Positions 1-7,895 are shown, counted from the stretch's first letter. The stretch is 64,000 bases of DNA from Clostridia bacterium (GCA_017472225.1 JAFUQS010000007.1:1-64000); one strand, 5' to 3'. A program made the numbers and translations. Notes: generated by a model not told the origin, from the letters alone.

Positions 1-63
1 GACCGCATTGACCAAATCAACACCACACTATACGGAATGAAGGGGCGAAAGGATGGCATATAA
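1..63 (+). CDS. C-terminal tail of a gene cut by the window edge
   Basis: An open frame enters from the left edge and stops at 61-63, leaving only 20 residues (ending in GMKGRKDGI). It lies directly before the mobilizable-element genes and overlaps the next small ORF by 11 nt, so it is probably another small gene of that element. The remnant is too short to identify. Confidence 0.4.
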   Translation, partial: DRIDQINTTLYGMKGRKDGI

Positions 64-184
64 AACCGAAAAGACTGTTCCGAAAATATCTGTTGGCGCA
101 GATAAGGAACAGCCTTCTCAAAAATGTACTGCAAATATTATAACCGAAAGCTCCTCCAATTTCAATAGTTTTGAAGAAATTTGA
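53..184 (+). CDS. small hypothetical protein of the mobilizable element (43 aa)
   Basis: A 43-residue ORF from ATG 53 to TGA 182-184. It overlaps the tail of the preceding frame and stops just before the Shine-Dalgarno of the AAA ATPase gene, giving the tight packing of a mobile-element operon. The sequence is polar, rich in Lys, Ser and Asn, with no membrane segment. No family is recognised, and it could be chance, although the coupled arrangement favours translation. Confidence 0.35.
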   Translation: MAYKTEKTVPKISVGADKEQPSQKCTANIITESSSNFNSFEEI

Positions 185-201
185 AAAAGGAGGTAACGCC
201 T

Positions 202-1176
202 ATGGCGGAATTAAAAATCATCAGTATGGATGAAGTTGCCGTCGAAGAAGTGGAATGGCTATGGTATCCCTATATCCCGTTTGGGAAACTGACCATTATT
301 CACGGTGACGGCGGCGAAGGTAAAACAACGCTGATACTGCGATTGGCGGCGCTATTGTCAAGGGGAGCAAAACTCCCCTGTGACGATACTGAGCGTGAGC
401 CGATTAAAGTAATCTATCAAACCGCAGAAGATGGGCTTGGCGATACCATCAAGCCCCGTCTTCTTGCCGGTGATGCAGACTGTTCGCAAATTAAAGTGAT
501 TGACGAATCGGAAGCAGCGCTGACGATGCTCGACGAGAGAGTGGAACGGGCGATTGCGGAAACGGGCGCACGTGTAATTATCTTAGATCCTATGCAAGCC
601 TATATCGGCGCACGGGTGGATATGAACCGAGCAAACGAAGTCCGTGCCATTCTCTCTCAGCTCGGCAGAATTGCGGAGAAGTACAGTTGTGCGATTATCC
701 TTGTAGGACACTTGAACAAGGCGCAGGGTAATAAATCCACTTATAGAGGTCTTGGCTCGGTGGACTTTCAAGCAACGGCAAGAAGCGTGCTTGTTGTCGG
801 CAGAGTAAAGGACAAGCCGGAAATACGAGTGGCGGCGCACCAAAAATCTTCCCTCGCACCGGAGGGCAAACCTATCGCTTTTGAGCTGAGCGAAGCCAAC
901 GGTTTCCGTTGGCTCGGCCACTATGATATTTCTATCGACGATCTTCTCTGCGGTGTCAGCCGTGAGAAAAAATCTGATATGGCTGAAAGCCTTATCGTTG
1001 ACTGCCTATCCGATGGGAAGTATCCGCAACAGACTTTGCTACAAAAAGCAAAGAGTTTGGGTATTTCCAAACGAGTGCTTGACGAAGCAAAGAAAATGTT
1101 GAACGTACGGTCTGTAAAGGAAGGCAGTCAATGGTATTGGCAATTACCTGAAGAAAAAGATTATGGCGACCTGTAA
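202..1176 (+). CDS. AAA_25/RepA-like ATPase of a mobilizable element
   Basis: A 324-residue P-loop ATPase of the AAA_25 (RadA/RepA-like hexameric helicase) type that commonly accompanies relaxases in Firmicutes mobilizable elements, where it is thought to help replication of the excised circle. Walker A is GDGGEGKT at about residues 35-42, Walker B is VIILDP at about 125-130, and a VGHLNK motif follows, as in RecA-fold enzymes. The C-terminal 70 residues look like a winged-helix region. A TTG at 181 lies upstream in frame, but the AAAGGAGG ribosome site at 185-192 sits behind it and points to ATG 202. It is followed by a 284-bp gap with oriT-like structure and then the relaxase. Family assignment is firm; the exact role is inferred. 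Confidence 0.85.
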   Translation: MAELKIISMDEVAVEEVEWLWYPYIPFGKLTIIHGDGGEGKTTLILRLAALLSRGAKLPCDDTEREPIKVIYQTAEDGLGDTIKPRLLAGDADCSQIKVIDESEAALTMLDERVERAIAETGARVIILDPMQAYIGARVDMNRANEVRAILSQLGRIAEKYSCAIILVGHLNKAQGNKSTYRGLGSVDFQATARSVLVVGRVKDKPEIRVAAHQKSSLAPEGKPIAFELSEANGFRWLGHYDISIDDLLCGVSREKKSDMAESLIVDCLSDGKYPQQTLLQKAKSLGISKRVLDEAKKMLNVRSVKEGSQWYWQLPEEKDYGDL

Positions 1177-1182
1177 GGTTGC

Positions 1183-1223
1183 AACATTGCAAAGGTGCGG
1201 GACTTTCGCAATCTTGCAATGTT
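1183..1223. repeat. perfect 10-bp inverted repeat downstream of the ATPase gene
   Basis: The arms AACATTGCAA (1183-1192) and TTGCAATGTT (1214-1223) are perfect complements with a 21-nt loop, starting 6 nt after the ATPase stop codon. No U-tract follows, so it is not a classical terminator. It may be part of the oriT/regulatory region or a protein-binding site. Confidence 0.5.
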
Positions 1224-1383
1224 CTCTTTCGGAAGGTATGCCAATGCCAAGTTTGGGCGGGGTGCAGGGTGCCCTTTTCAAAGGGCGGCACTGCTGGGGA
1301 GTTGTCCGCAGACAACGGGGCAACGCTCCACACCCCCTCGGAGAGCCCACGACATCTTTACAGCCGAAGTGCTGAAAGTGTCA

Positions 1384-1417
1384 TAGTGGGTTACACACTT
1401 TGAAAAAGTTGTGTAAC
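1384..1417 (+). other. candidate origin of transfer (oriT) of the MobV element
   Basis: The sequence TAGTGGGTTACAC (1384-1396) resembles the pMV158-type MobV nick region (TAGTGTGTTATAC) as I remember it. It is followed by a hairpin with arms GTTACACA (1390-1397) and TGTGTAAC (1410-1417). It lies 44 bp upstream of the MobV relaxase start, the usual place for its target. The nick position is not proven. Confidence 0.55.
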
Positions 1418-1460
1418 TGCGGCTCCCGTAAGTTCGCCAACAGAAAGGAAGTGAGAACGG

Positions 1461-2714
1461 ATGGCGAAAGAAAATTTTTGTGTTGCCCGTGTCGAAACCC
1501 GCACAAGAGCATCGGTGGGCAAGTTCGAGCGACACATTGAGCGTAAAAACGAAAGCTACGAAAATATGAACGTTGACCTATCTCGCACCCCGATGAACGT
1601 GAGTTTTAAGGGTTGCGGTGAGCAGACCTATAACGAATATCTTGACGAGTTGATCGCCGCAGGAACGGTCTCGCTGAAAGGATTGAAACCCGATGCCACC
1701 GTATTTGATGAAATGATTATGGATGTAAATACCGATTATTTTGAACAAAACGGCGGCTACGAATACGCTTGCCGCTTCTATGAAGAAGCGTTCCACTTTG
1801 CCGAAAAAATATACGGCAAGGACAATATTATCTCTGCTGTGATGCACGCTGACGAATTAAATGTCGCTATGACCGAGAAATACGGCAGACCGATTTACCA
1901 CTATCATCTGCACATTATGGCTCTGCCGGTGGTGGATAAAGAAGTACGTTGGTCGAAGCGTTGCAAAGATCCTGAACTCGTCGGCAAGGTCAAAGAGGTC
2001 ATTCACCAAGTCAGCCATTCAAAGAAATGGCGGTCTGAAAAAGCGGCTGATGAAGATGGAAACCCTATCCTCAACAGTAAAGGGAAACAGATTTATCACA
2101 CTTCTTACAGTGTGCTACAGGACAAATTTTTTGAGCATATGCAGGGCGCAGGCTTCACCGGATTTGTTCGTGGAGAGCGTGGAAGTACCGCCGAAAACTT
2201 GACCTCGCTTGAATATAAAATCAAACAAGACCAAAAGCGTTTAGCGGAACTATCTGAGCAGATCGCCAACGAGCAGGTGCGTTATGAAGATAATCATAAT
2301 GCTTTTATGACCTTCGCAGAGATTGACGATTCGGGCAAAAAATCCATCACGGGCAAGTTTACAGTGTCAGCAGAAGATTATAAAAAGCTAACAACTCTTG
2401 CCAAGCGGAGCTACTCGGCGGTGTCCGAAGCTAAGAAATTACAAGAGGAAAATCAATATTTATCACGTCGAATTTGGTCACTTCAATCGGAAGTATCGCA
2501 ATTGCGGCAGGCACTGTCGGAGCTGACGGAGAAATGCAGACCGTATCTTGAAGCGTTAAAAGCGGCACCGAAAGCCGTTAAAGAATTTATAGACGGTATC
2601 CTTGAACGCTTCAAAAAGCAGGAAAAGAGCATTGAATATGAGCCAATTCCTGCACACAAAACACACACCCAAGAGCGTAGGAAACGCTCAAAAAATAACA
2701 ATATTGAAAGGTAG
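1461..2714 (+). CDS. MobV-family relaxase (Mob/Pre plasmid recombination protein)
   Basis: A 417-residue Mob_Pre relaxase, which nicks oriT and pilots single-stranded DNA during mobilization by a helper conjugation system. The N-terminus carries the R...H.ER.N pattern of the family (FERHIERKNESYENMN), and the metal-binding HUH-type motif is YHYHLHIMALPVV at about residue 150. The C-terminal part, from about 255, is predicted coiled coil, rich in Lys, Glu and Gln, and common in MobV proteins for oligomerization. An AAGGAAGTGAG ribosome site precedes ATG 1461. Length is normal for MobV. No type IV secretion genes are visible, so the element is mobilizable rather than self-transmissible in the visible part. 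Confidence 0.9.
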   Translation: MAKENFCVARVETRTRASVGKFERHIERKNESYENMNVDLSRTPMNVSFKGCGEQTYNEYLDELIAAGTVSLKGLKPDATVFDEMIMDVNTDYFEQNGGYEYACRFYEEAFHFAEKIYGKDNIISAVMHADELNVAMTEKYGRPIYHYHLHIMALPVVDKEVRWSKRCKDPELVGKVKEVIHQVSHSKKWRSEKAADEDGNPILNSKGKQIYHTSYSVLQDKFFEHMQGAGFTGFVRGERGSTAENLTSLEYKIKQDQKRLAELSEQIANEQVRYEDNHNAFMTFAEIDDSGKKSITGKFTVSAEDYKKLTTLAKRSYSAVSEAKKLQEENQYLSRRIWSLQSEVSQLRQALSELTEKCRPYLEALKAAPKAVKEFIDGILERFKKQEKSIEYEPIPAHKTHTQERRKRSKNNNIER

Positions 2715-2723
2715 GAAATCATT

Positions 2724-3101
2724 ATGAAACAGCATTTTACAGACGAAAGAACGGGTATCAGCTACACCTTGCTGGGAGATTATTATCTGCCCGACCTTGC
2801 ATTACCCGCCGAAGAACAGGTCGAAGTTGGCATTTGGGGACAGCGGCACTTGCAGTATATCAAGGCGCACCGCAAAGGTTTTTATATGACCTTGCTCACA
2901 AAATGCGAACTGAACAGACACCTTGCCAATGTGAACAAGCAGGCTGAAGATATGTTTTTTCGGCTCGTAAAACAAATGGCAGAGCGTGAGGGAGTGACCG
3001 AACAGCTCAAAGCAGACAATCAAATGGAGTGGGTTGCTCGGATGAATAACATCCGCAGCAGAGCCACAGAAATCGTAAATCACGATATAATTTACAACTA
3101 A
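2724..3101 (+). CDS. tnpV: TnpV-like transposon-encoded protein
   Basis: A 125-residue protein matching the TnpV family known from Tn4451-type mobilizable transposons. Visible family-like segments are the N-terminal GISYTLLGDYYLPDL, then IGxWGQRH-like VGIWGQRHLQYIK, and a C-terminal region rich in Arg/Met that ends RMNNIRSRATEIV. The function of TnpV is not established; it may assist excision. It begins 9 nt after the relaxase and ends before a strong terminator, so ATPase-relaxase-TnpV forms one module. Confidence 0.8.
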   Translation: MKQHFTDERTGISYTLLGDYYLPDLALPAEEQVEVGIWGQRHLQYIKAHRKGFYMTLLTKCELNRHLANVNKQAEDMFFRLVKQMAEREGVTEQLKADNQMEWVARMNNIRSRATEIVNHDIIYN

Positions 3102-3109
3102 CCGAAGCA

Positions 3110-3153
3110 CGGCGGCAGGGAGATTAACTTCTCTCTGCCGCCGCTTTCTTTTT
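3110..3153 (+). terminator. Rho-independent terminator after tnpV
   Basis: A 14-bp GC-rich stem (arms at 3110-3123 and 3130-3143, one G-U pair) is followed by CTTTCTTTTT. It closes the mobilization module and separates it from the TetR-ABC cargo. Confidence 0.85.
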
Positions 3154-3172
3154 AACATTTATGCAAAATCTC

Positions 3173-3201
3173 TTGACATCTGCCTTGCTTTGCATTAAAA
3201 T
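3173..3201 (+). promoter_or_regulatory. sigma-A-type promoter of the TetR-ABC operon
   Basis: TTGACA (3173-3178), a 17-bp spacer and TAAAAT (3196-3201) form a near-consensus promoter 44 bp upstream of the TetR gene. The AT-rich stretch 3208-3231 contains imperfect ATATA dyads that could be the TetR operator, but the symmetry is weak. Confidence 0.75.
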
Positions 3202-3244
3202 AACAAGTGATATATAACAATAACTATATTAACGGAGGTGCGTT

Positions 3245-3805
3245 ATGCCGCCTAAAGTAAAAGTGACAAAAGAAGATATTATAAATGCCGCCGTTGACAT
3301 TGTGCGCAATAGTGGAGCGCAAGCAATCAATGCAAGAGCGATTGCTTCTGTATTGAATTGCTCAACACAGCCAGTGTTCTCCAACTTCGCCACGATGGAT
3401 GAACTACGTCTTGCCGTTGTAGAAAAAGCGGACATATTGTGTCAGGGGTATATGCAGCGAGAAGTTGATGGTGGAAAGTTTCCTGCTTATAAGGCAAACG
3501 GTATGGCTTACATACGATTTGCCAAAGAAGAAAAAGAACTGTTCAAACTTCTATATATGCGTGACCGTTCAAGTGAATTGATTCCAGAAGCAACAGAACA
3601 AACCGACAAAATGGAGTTGATTGTCCATAATAATACGGGACTTAGTGGTGCGGATGCGAAATTGTTCCACCTCGAAATGTGGGCGTATGTTCACGGAATT
3701 GCTACGATGTTTGCAACCGGCTTTTTTGATCTTGATTGGGAGCTTGTCAGTAAAATGCTCACGGATTCCTATCAGGGACTCCGAAAACAATATGGAATGG
3801 AGTGA
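3245..3805 (+). CDS. TetR/AcrR-family transcriptional regulator
   Basis: A 186-residue one-component regulator. The N-terminal HTH spans about residues 8-52 (DIINAAVDIVRNSG... ASVLNCSTQPVFSNF). The C-terminal helical ligand domain resembles the TetR_C type seen in Clostridia with ABC exporters. It has an ACGGAGG ribosome site and its own promoter. It precedes an ABC transporter by 6 nt, so it most likely represses the three-gene operon and is relieved by a transported compound. The ligand is unknown. Confidence 0.88.
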   Translation: MPPKVKVTKEDIINAAVDIVRNSGAQAINARAIASVLNCSTQPVFSNFATMDELRLAVVEKADILCQGYMQREVDGGKFPAYKANGMAYIRFAKEEKELFKLLYMRDRSSELIPEATEQTDKMELIVHNNTGLSGADAKLFHLEMWAYVHGIATMFATGFFDLDWELVSKMLTDSYQGLRKQYGME

Positions 3806-3811
3806 TAAATA

Positions 3812-4540
3812 ATGGACGCTATTAGAATTGAAGGTTTAACAAAAAAATATAAAGATGTGGTTGCGGTAGATAACCTTAGCCTTTCAGTTCAAAAGGGTGA
3901 ACTGTTCTCTCTACTTGGTGTAAATGGTGCGGGAAAGACTACCACCATTAAAATGCTGTCGTGCCTTACACAACCCACAAGCGGAGATGCTTTTCTTAAC
4001 GAGAACAGTATTTGCAAAGATTCCGCCACCGTAAAATCTCTTATAGCCGTTTCTCCGCAGGAAACTGCGGTTGCACCCGGTCTTTCAGTTCGGGAAAACC
4101 TTGAGTTAATCTGTGGTGTTCACGGTTTTACAAAGGACAAGAAAAATGCGAAGATTTCAGAGCTTATCGGACTTCTTGGACTTGAATCTATTAGTAATAA
4201 AAAGTCAGGTAAATTGTCCGGTGGATGGCAACGCAGACTGAGCATTGCAATGGCACTTATCAGCGAACCGGAGATATTGTTCCTTGACGAACCTACGCTT
4301 GGTCTTGATGTGCTTGCCCGAAGCGAACTGTGGGATTTGATCAATTCTCTTAAAGGGAATGTTACCATTATTTTGACAACACATTATATGGAAGAAGCAG
4401 AAGCTTTGTCTGATCGTATAGCTATTATGAAAGACGGTAAACTTCTTATCTGTGATACTGCAGATAAGATAAAAGAAGCTGCCGATACGGACAATTTTGA
4501 GCAAGCCTTTGTACGCATTGTTAAGGGGGTGGAAAAATGA
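3812..4540 (+). CDS. ABC transporter ATP-binding protein (multidrug/ABC-2 type)
   Basis: A 242-residue nucleotide-binding subunit. Walker A is GVNGAGKTT at about 36-44, the signature loop is LSGGW at about 135 (the more usual residue after GG is M or Q), Walker B is ILFLDEP near 150, and the H-loop THYMEE follows. This is the CcmA/drug-export subfamily that pairs with ABC-2 permeases. It overlaps the permease gene by 4 nt (ATGA), showing translational coupling. Likely roles are efflux of an antimicrobial or toxic peptide; the substrate cannot be read from sequence. Confidence 0.9.
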   Translation: MDAIRIEGLTKKYKDVVAVDNLSLSVQKGELFSLLGVNGAGKTTTIKMLSCLTQPTSGDAFLNENSICKDSATVKSLIAVSPQETAVAPGLSVRENLELICGVHGFTKDKKNAKISELIGLLGLESISNKKSGKLSGGWQRRLSIAMALISEPEILFLDEPTLGLDVLARSELWDLINSLKGNVTIILTTHYMEEAEALSDRIAIMKDGKLLICDTADKIKEAADTDNFEQAFVRIVKGVEK

Positions 4541-5268
4541 AAATGCTCACATTTGCAAACAGAAATACAAAAGAAATATTACGAGATCCGCTGACTCTTT
4601 TCTTTGGACTCGGATTTCCTCTCGTCTTAATTTTTTTATTAAGTGCTATACAAGCAAATATCCCCGTGGAGTTATTTGAAATACAGCACCTAACTCCGGG
4701 TATAACAGTTTTCGGTTTGGCATTTATGACGTTATTTTCGGCTACCATTATCGCAAAAGACAGAGGTAGTTCGTTGCTTCAGCGTTTATATACAACACCA
4801 CTGACTCCGATGGACTTTATTCTCGGCTACACTTTGCCTATTATTCCAATTTCTATCGCTCAATGTGTTATTTGCTATGTTGCCGCAATCCTTCTCGGTC
4901 TAAGTATTACGGTAAATATTTTATATGCTGTCGTGTTCATTATCCCCGTATCAATCCTCTACATTGCTTTGGGGCTTCTTTGCGGAAGCGTGTTTACCGA
5001 TAAGCAAGTCGGCGGCATTTGCGGTGCTTTACTTACCAACCTTTCAGCGTGGCTATCTGGCGTATGGTTTGACCTTAACCTCGTGGGAGGTGTTTTTAAG
5101 AAAATTTCTTATGCGCTTCCGTTTGTTCACGCTGTGGATATGGAACGTGCGGTACTCTCAGGTGATTTTGCAGGGGTTTTTCCTCATCTTTGGTGGGTGC
5201 TCGGATATGCAGTTGTACTGCTCATATTGGCGGTATTACTGTTCCTACGGCAGATGAAACAACAGTAA
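4537..5268 (+). CDS. ABC-2 type permease subunit
   Basis: A 243-residue membrane protein with about six hydrophobic segments and the ABC-2 pattern: an N-terminal cytoplasmic stretch, TM near 20-40, a conserved region around ARDRGSS-like AKDRGSSLLQRLYTTPLTP (about 73-90), then four to five TM helices. It is the partner of the ATPase it overlaps. It is the last gene of the TetR-ABC cargo; no terminator lies immediately after it. Confidence 0.88.
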   Translation: MKMLTFANRNTKEILRDPLTLFFGLGFPLVLIFLLSAIQANIPVELFEIQHLTPGITVFGLAFMTLFSATIIAKDRGSSLLQRLYTTPLTPMDFILGYTLPIIPISIAQCVICYVAAILLGLSITVNILYAVVFIIPVSILYIALGLLCGSVFTDKQVGGICGALLTNLSAWLSGVWFDLNLVGGVFKKISYALPFVHAVDMERAVLSGDFAGVFPHLWWVLGYAVVLLILAVLLFLRQMKQQ

Positions 5269-5495
5269 TAAACCCTAATATCGCAAAACCGCTTGAATTT
5301 CTAAGCAAAACAGTTTATAATATACTCGTATGAAATTCCACATTATCCACGGTAAAATTATTCTTGTTATCAATGTCGATAACAAAATGATAACAAGGGC
5401 GGTTTAACACAGGATAATACAGATACATCGTGTATCAAAAAAATCAAGACTAACGAGAAGTAAAAATACATAAACAGAATTGTTTAGTCTTGGTC

Positions 5496-5508
5496 GAGTG
5501 GGAATAAT
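5496..5508 (+). repeat. left copy of a 13-bp direct repeat
   Basis: GAGTGGGAATAAT here is repeated exactly at 6419-6431. Both copies are followed within 35 bp by a CCCGAAA...TTTCGGG hairpin. The two copies bracket the zinc-ribbon gene, as attachment sites or a duplicated 3' end would. Confidence 0.6.
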
Positions 5509-5525
5509 ACCGTAAGGCTTACAAG

Positions 5526-5562
5526 TGCCCGAAAACCCTTGGAAACACAGGGCTTTCGGGCA
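5526..5562 (+). terminator. hairpin, probable terminator
   Basis: A 14-bp stem with one mismatch: TGCCCGAAAACCCT (5526-5539) pairs with AGGGCTTTCGGGCA (5549-5562). It is followed by a weak T-rich stretch. Confidence 0.5.
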
Positions 5563-5672
5563 TTTATGCAATTAAGAAAAAAGTCTTTGCAACACTTTTG
5601 CAACATGTGAGTTAAAAATACAAAAAAGGAATAGTTGCAAGTGGTTAGCGAGGAAGATTCAAAGGAGAAGAT

Positions 5673-6257
5673 ATGAGTCACGCAATCAAAAAGATCCGTG
5701 GGGTAAATGTTGAATTTAATCCTTGTCCGTTTTGCGGAGGACGGCCTGAATGGGTCGATGTGCCGGGTAGCGATTATATTATGCGTTGTTCTTCCTGCCA
5801 TGCATCTACGAAAGTGGCACGCTGGACACCAAAGGAAGCGGCGACCGATTGGAACAACCACGAAATCGTGGATGACAATTTCAATATTACCGAAGATGAA
5901 AAAATTGATGTCTACTTAGCCGACGGTATAAAAAAAGTACTGTTTAGTGAATATTCCAATATAGAGCCTTTTCCTACGACCGAGGGAGGTTTTCTTTGTA
6001 GCGCAATGGTGATCCTTACAGACAAAATTTTGCTTCATATTGAACCCGAAGGCGCACACCTCTTATATGATGAAATTTGCAGTTATGGACATAATTATTA
6101 CATTAAACCCATTGCTGAAGCAAATACCAAAATTCAATTTATAAAGAGCCAATGGAGAAAAGAAAGCTTGAGGTCGCTGGTTTTCATTTGTGGCAATAAA
6201 ACAATTACAATTTCAGCTAATGCAAAGCATCAATGTTTGATTGTGAACGAAGAATAG
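5673..6257 (+). CDS. Lar-like zinc-ribbon protein with unknown C-terminal domain
   Basis: 194 residues. The N-terminal 65 residues match the Lar restriction-alleviation zinc ribbon often found in phage and mobile elements: CPFCGG at about 18-23, CSSC at about 39-42, and the EAATDWN motif. The C-terminal 125 residues are not recognised; they look like a mixed alpha/beta domain without membrane segments. The ribosome site AAAGGAGAAG lies at 5660-5669. The gene sits alone between short repeats (see 5496 and 6419), which suggests a mobile or cassette-like cargo. An anti-restriction role is only a family-based guess. Confidence 0.65.
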   Translation: MSHAIKKIRGVNVEFNPCPFCGGRPEWVDVPGSDYIMRCSSCHASTKVARWTPKEAATDWNNHEIVDDNFNITEDEKIDVYLADGIKKVLFSEYSNIEPFPTTEGGFLCSAMVILTDKILLHIEPEGAHLLYDEICSYGHNYYIKPIAEANTKIQFIKSQWRKESLRSLVFICGNKTITISANAKHQCLIVNEE

Positions 6258-6418
6258 ACATCCCCACAACCACTCGGCACTATTCTGCAGACGATTTTGC
6301 AACATTTTCTGCAACACGAGCAAGGATAAATGAAATAACACAGATAAAAATGACCTCAAAAGTGGCGAGGTACAGCTCAAAATAAAGGTGAAATAACCTG
6401 TGGGATAATGTCAGAAAA

Positions 6419-6431
6419 GAGTGGGAATAAT
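6419..6431 (+). repeat. right copy of the 13-bp direct repeat
   Basis: Exact repeat of 5496-5508, 923 bp away, again followed by a CCCGAAACCC hairpin. Confidence 0.6.
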
Positions 6432-6440
6432 TAACTTTCT

Positions 6441-6480
6441 CCCGAAACCCTTTATTTTACTGGGGTTTCGGGTGTTTTGT
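6441..6480 (+). terminator. Rho-independent terminator
   Basis: CCCGAAACCC (6441-6450) pairs perfectly with GGGTTTCGGG (6463-6472), followed by TGTTTTGTTTT. Confidence 0.75.
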
Positions 6481-6487
6481 TTTGCGA

Positions 6488-6511
6488 TTGATACACGAAT
6501 TGATACACGAA
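6488..6511 (+). repeat. tandem 12-bp repeat TTGATACACGAA x2
   Basis: Two adjacent exact copies, 6488-6499 and 6500-6511. Ten bases of the same word occur inverted at 5429-5438 (CGTGTATCAA), on the other side of the zinc-ribbon gene. The pattern resembles recombinase or regulator binding sites. Confidence 0.6.
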
Positions 6512-6633
6512 GCCACAGGGCACAATTCACTTTCATAGTTTGTTCATAATCTGATCTGTTCTGTCAGTTTATTTTCCGGTTGATATTTTTTGTTTTATGT
6601 GATAAAATAACCACATTGAAAGGAAGTGAGACA

Positions 6634-7677
6634 ATGAAAAATAAATCATTTGAGATTTTAAGTGCCGATACAGTTGTAGCTGTCTGGAATGACGGAGAAT
6701 TAACAATTGCAAACGACGCTTTACTTCCTTTGTACTTAAAACGCATCAGTAATGCTGAAATGTGGCTTGAAAGTCGTGCTATCGACAGTCATAGAGCAAA
6801 CTCCCGACTTCTGAAAAAAGCACTCAGACTTGCCGAAAAAGACGATGTTTCAACAGTAGTCCATGTTAACGGTGCTACAATTACCGATAATTATTGGGTG
6901 CGTCCTGTTGGCTCGGAGCTTACTTATGCCGATATTAAGTTTGATAATGATTATTTTTCTAATCTCGCCCTTAAAGGTACTTACGACAGCTTTAACCGAG
7001 CAGCCAACAGTAAGCACAGCAGAACTCCCGAGCTTACCAATGTAGGAAGCTTTGAAAAATGCTGGAAAATACGTGACGGTAAATGGTGGATGTACAAAAG
7101 AGCAAATCATAATGAGCTTTTCTCCGAAATGTTTGTATTCCATCTCGGTGAGGCACTCGGAATGAATATGGCTCTCTACGAGCGTGGACAGGGTGTTATC
7201 AAGTCTCTTGATTTTACCGATTCAGCAAAGGTTAACTTTGAACCTGCTTCAACATTTATGGGCGACAACGAAGATTACGAGGCAGTTATTGCTGAGCTTC
7301 AAAAGCTTTATCCTGAAGCAATAGGGGATTATGTCAGAATGATTTTTCTTGATACCGTAGTCGCTAATCCCGACAGACATACAAATAACTTCGGTTTGTT
7401 TCGTGATATAAATACTGGTCTTTTCATAGGCTTCGCTCCTAATTTTGATAACAATATGGCTCTGATATCAAGAGGATATCCAAAAAAATCAACATCAAAG
7501 GATTTGCTTATAAGTATTTTTAATGAGCTATTGGAAAATCATCCTGAGTACAAAGAATATCTGCCGCAGCTTAAAGAAGAAACCGTTAGGGATATTCTCG
7601 ATAAACTCAATATGAAGGTTAAGAGACAAGAGATTATTGACTTGGTGATTAACCGATATAATTTAATAGCAAAATGA
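6634..7677 (+). CDS. orphan HipA-like protein kinase
   Basis: A 347-residue protein with the C-terminal kinase core of the HipA/CtkA family. The HipA-type catalytic loop is NPDRHTNNFG at about residues 245-254, the metal-binding motif PNFDNN lies at about 270, and the ELTNVGSFEKCW segment near 130 resembles the family's ATP/activation region. The first 120 residues are divergent. No HipB-like antitoxin gene lies next to it: upstream is a gap, downstream is a convergent small gene. ATG 6634 has an AAAGGAAGTGAG ribosome site; the longer open frame starting at 6580 has none. It could be a Ser/Thr kinase or a toxin component; the absence of a partner favours a lone signalling kinase. Confidence 0.7.
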   Translation: MKNKSFEILSADTVVAVWNDGELTIANDALLPLYLKRISNAEMWLESRAIDSHRANSRLLKKALRLAEKDDVSTVVHVNGATITDNYWVRPVGSELTYADIKFDNDYFSNLALKGTYDSFNRAANSKHSRTPELTNVGSFEKCWKIRDGKWWMYKRANHNELFSEMFVFHLGEALGMNMALYERGQGVIKSLDFTDSAKVNFEPASTFMGDNEDYEAVIAELQKLYPEAIGDYVRMIFLDTVVANPDRHTNNFGLFRDINTGLFIGFAPNFDNNMALISRGYPKKSTSKDLLISIFNELLENHPEYKEYLPQLKEETVRDILDKLNMKVKRQEIIDLVINRYNLIAK

Positions 7678-7712
7678 AAAAAAGCCGCCGAGGAAACTAA
7701 TCCCCGACGGCT
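7677..7712 (-). terminator. terminator of the small DNA-binding gene
   Basis: Arms at 7683-7694 and 7701-7712. Read on the minus strand, the two non-Watson-Crick positions become G-U pairs and the stem is followed by a seven-U tract, so it ends the minus-strand gene at 7722. On the plus strand the same positions are mismatches. Confidence 0.75.
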
Positions 7713-7721
7713 GCGTTATTA

Positions 7722-7895
7722 TCAGGCGTATACTCTTTTTCTGAAGTGTTCGGCATTTACAACACCTCTTTGTGTATAAAAAGCTTGCTTGCTTAATTCT
7801 TCGTTAAACACCTGTATAAGTCTGTAAGCAGAACTTTGCTTGACTCCGTAAATTTCAATAATATCTCTAACATTGTAAAACAATTTTTTCTCCAT
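7722..7895 (-). CDS. small excisionase-like DNA-binding protein (57 aa)
   Basis: A 57-residue basic protein, MEKKLFYNVRDIIEIYGVKQ onwards, with the pattern of a short MerR/excisionase-type helix-turn-helix (DIIEIYGVKQSSAYRLIQ). ATG at 7895 is chosen because AAGGAG lies 8 nt upstream on the minus strand; the upstream in-frame ATG lacks one. Such proteins are typically Xis or cargo-gene regulators. It is convergent with the HipA-like gene and has its own terminator. Confidence 0.6.
   Translation of the reverse strand: MEKKLFYNVRDIIEIYGVKQSSAYRLIQVFNEELSKQAFYTQRGVVNAEHFRKRVYA

Larger units (their letters stand above)
5269..5672. other. 404-bp gap rich in short dyads, possible element end
   Basis: No convincing gene. 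It holds three copies of GATAAC/GTTATC, including a 9-bp inverted repeat (5363-5371 with 5389-5397), a palindrome GATACATCGTGTATC (5422-5436), an 8-bp inverted repeat CAAGACTA/TAGTCTTG (5445-5452 with 5485-5492), and a terminator-like hairpin (5526-5562). This clustering of dyads at the end of the mobilization cargo would fit a recombination site or element boundary. No integrase for it is visible in the window. Confidence 0.45.
6258..6633. other. 376-bp gap with repeats and a terminator
   Basis: No gene seen. It contains TTTTGCAACATTTTCTGCAACACGAG (two GCAACA words, echoing GCAACACTTTTGCAACATG before the zinc-ribbon gene at about 5588), the second GAGTGGGAATAAT copy, a terminator, and a tandem 12-bp repeat. 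The AT-rich stretch 6535-6633 probably holds the promoter of the HipA-like gene. Confidence 0.5.
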
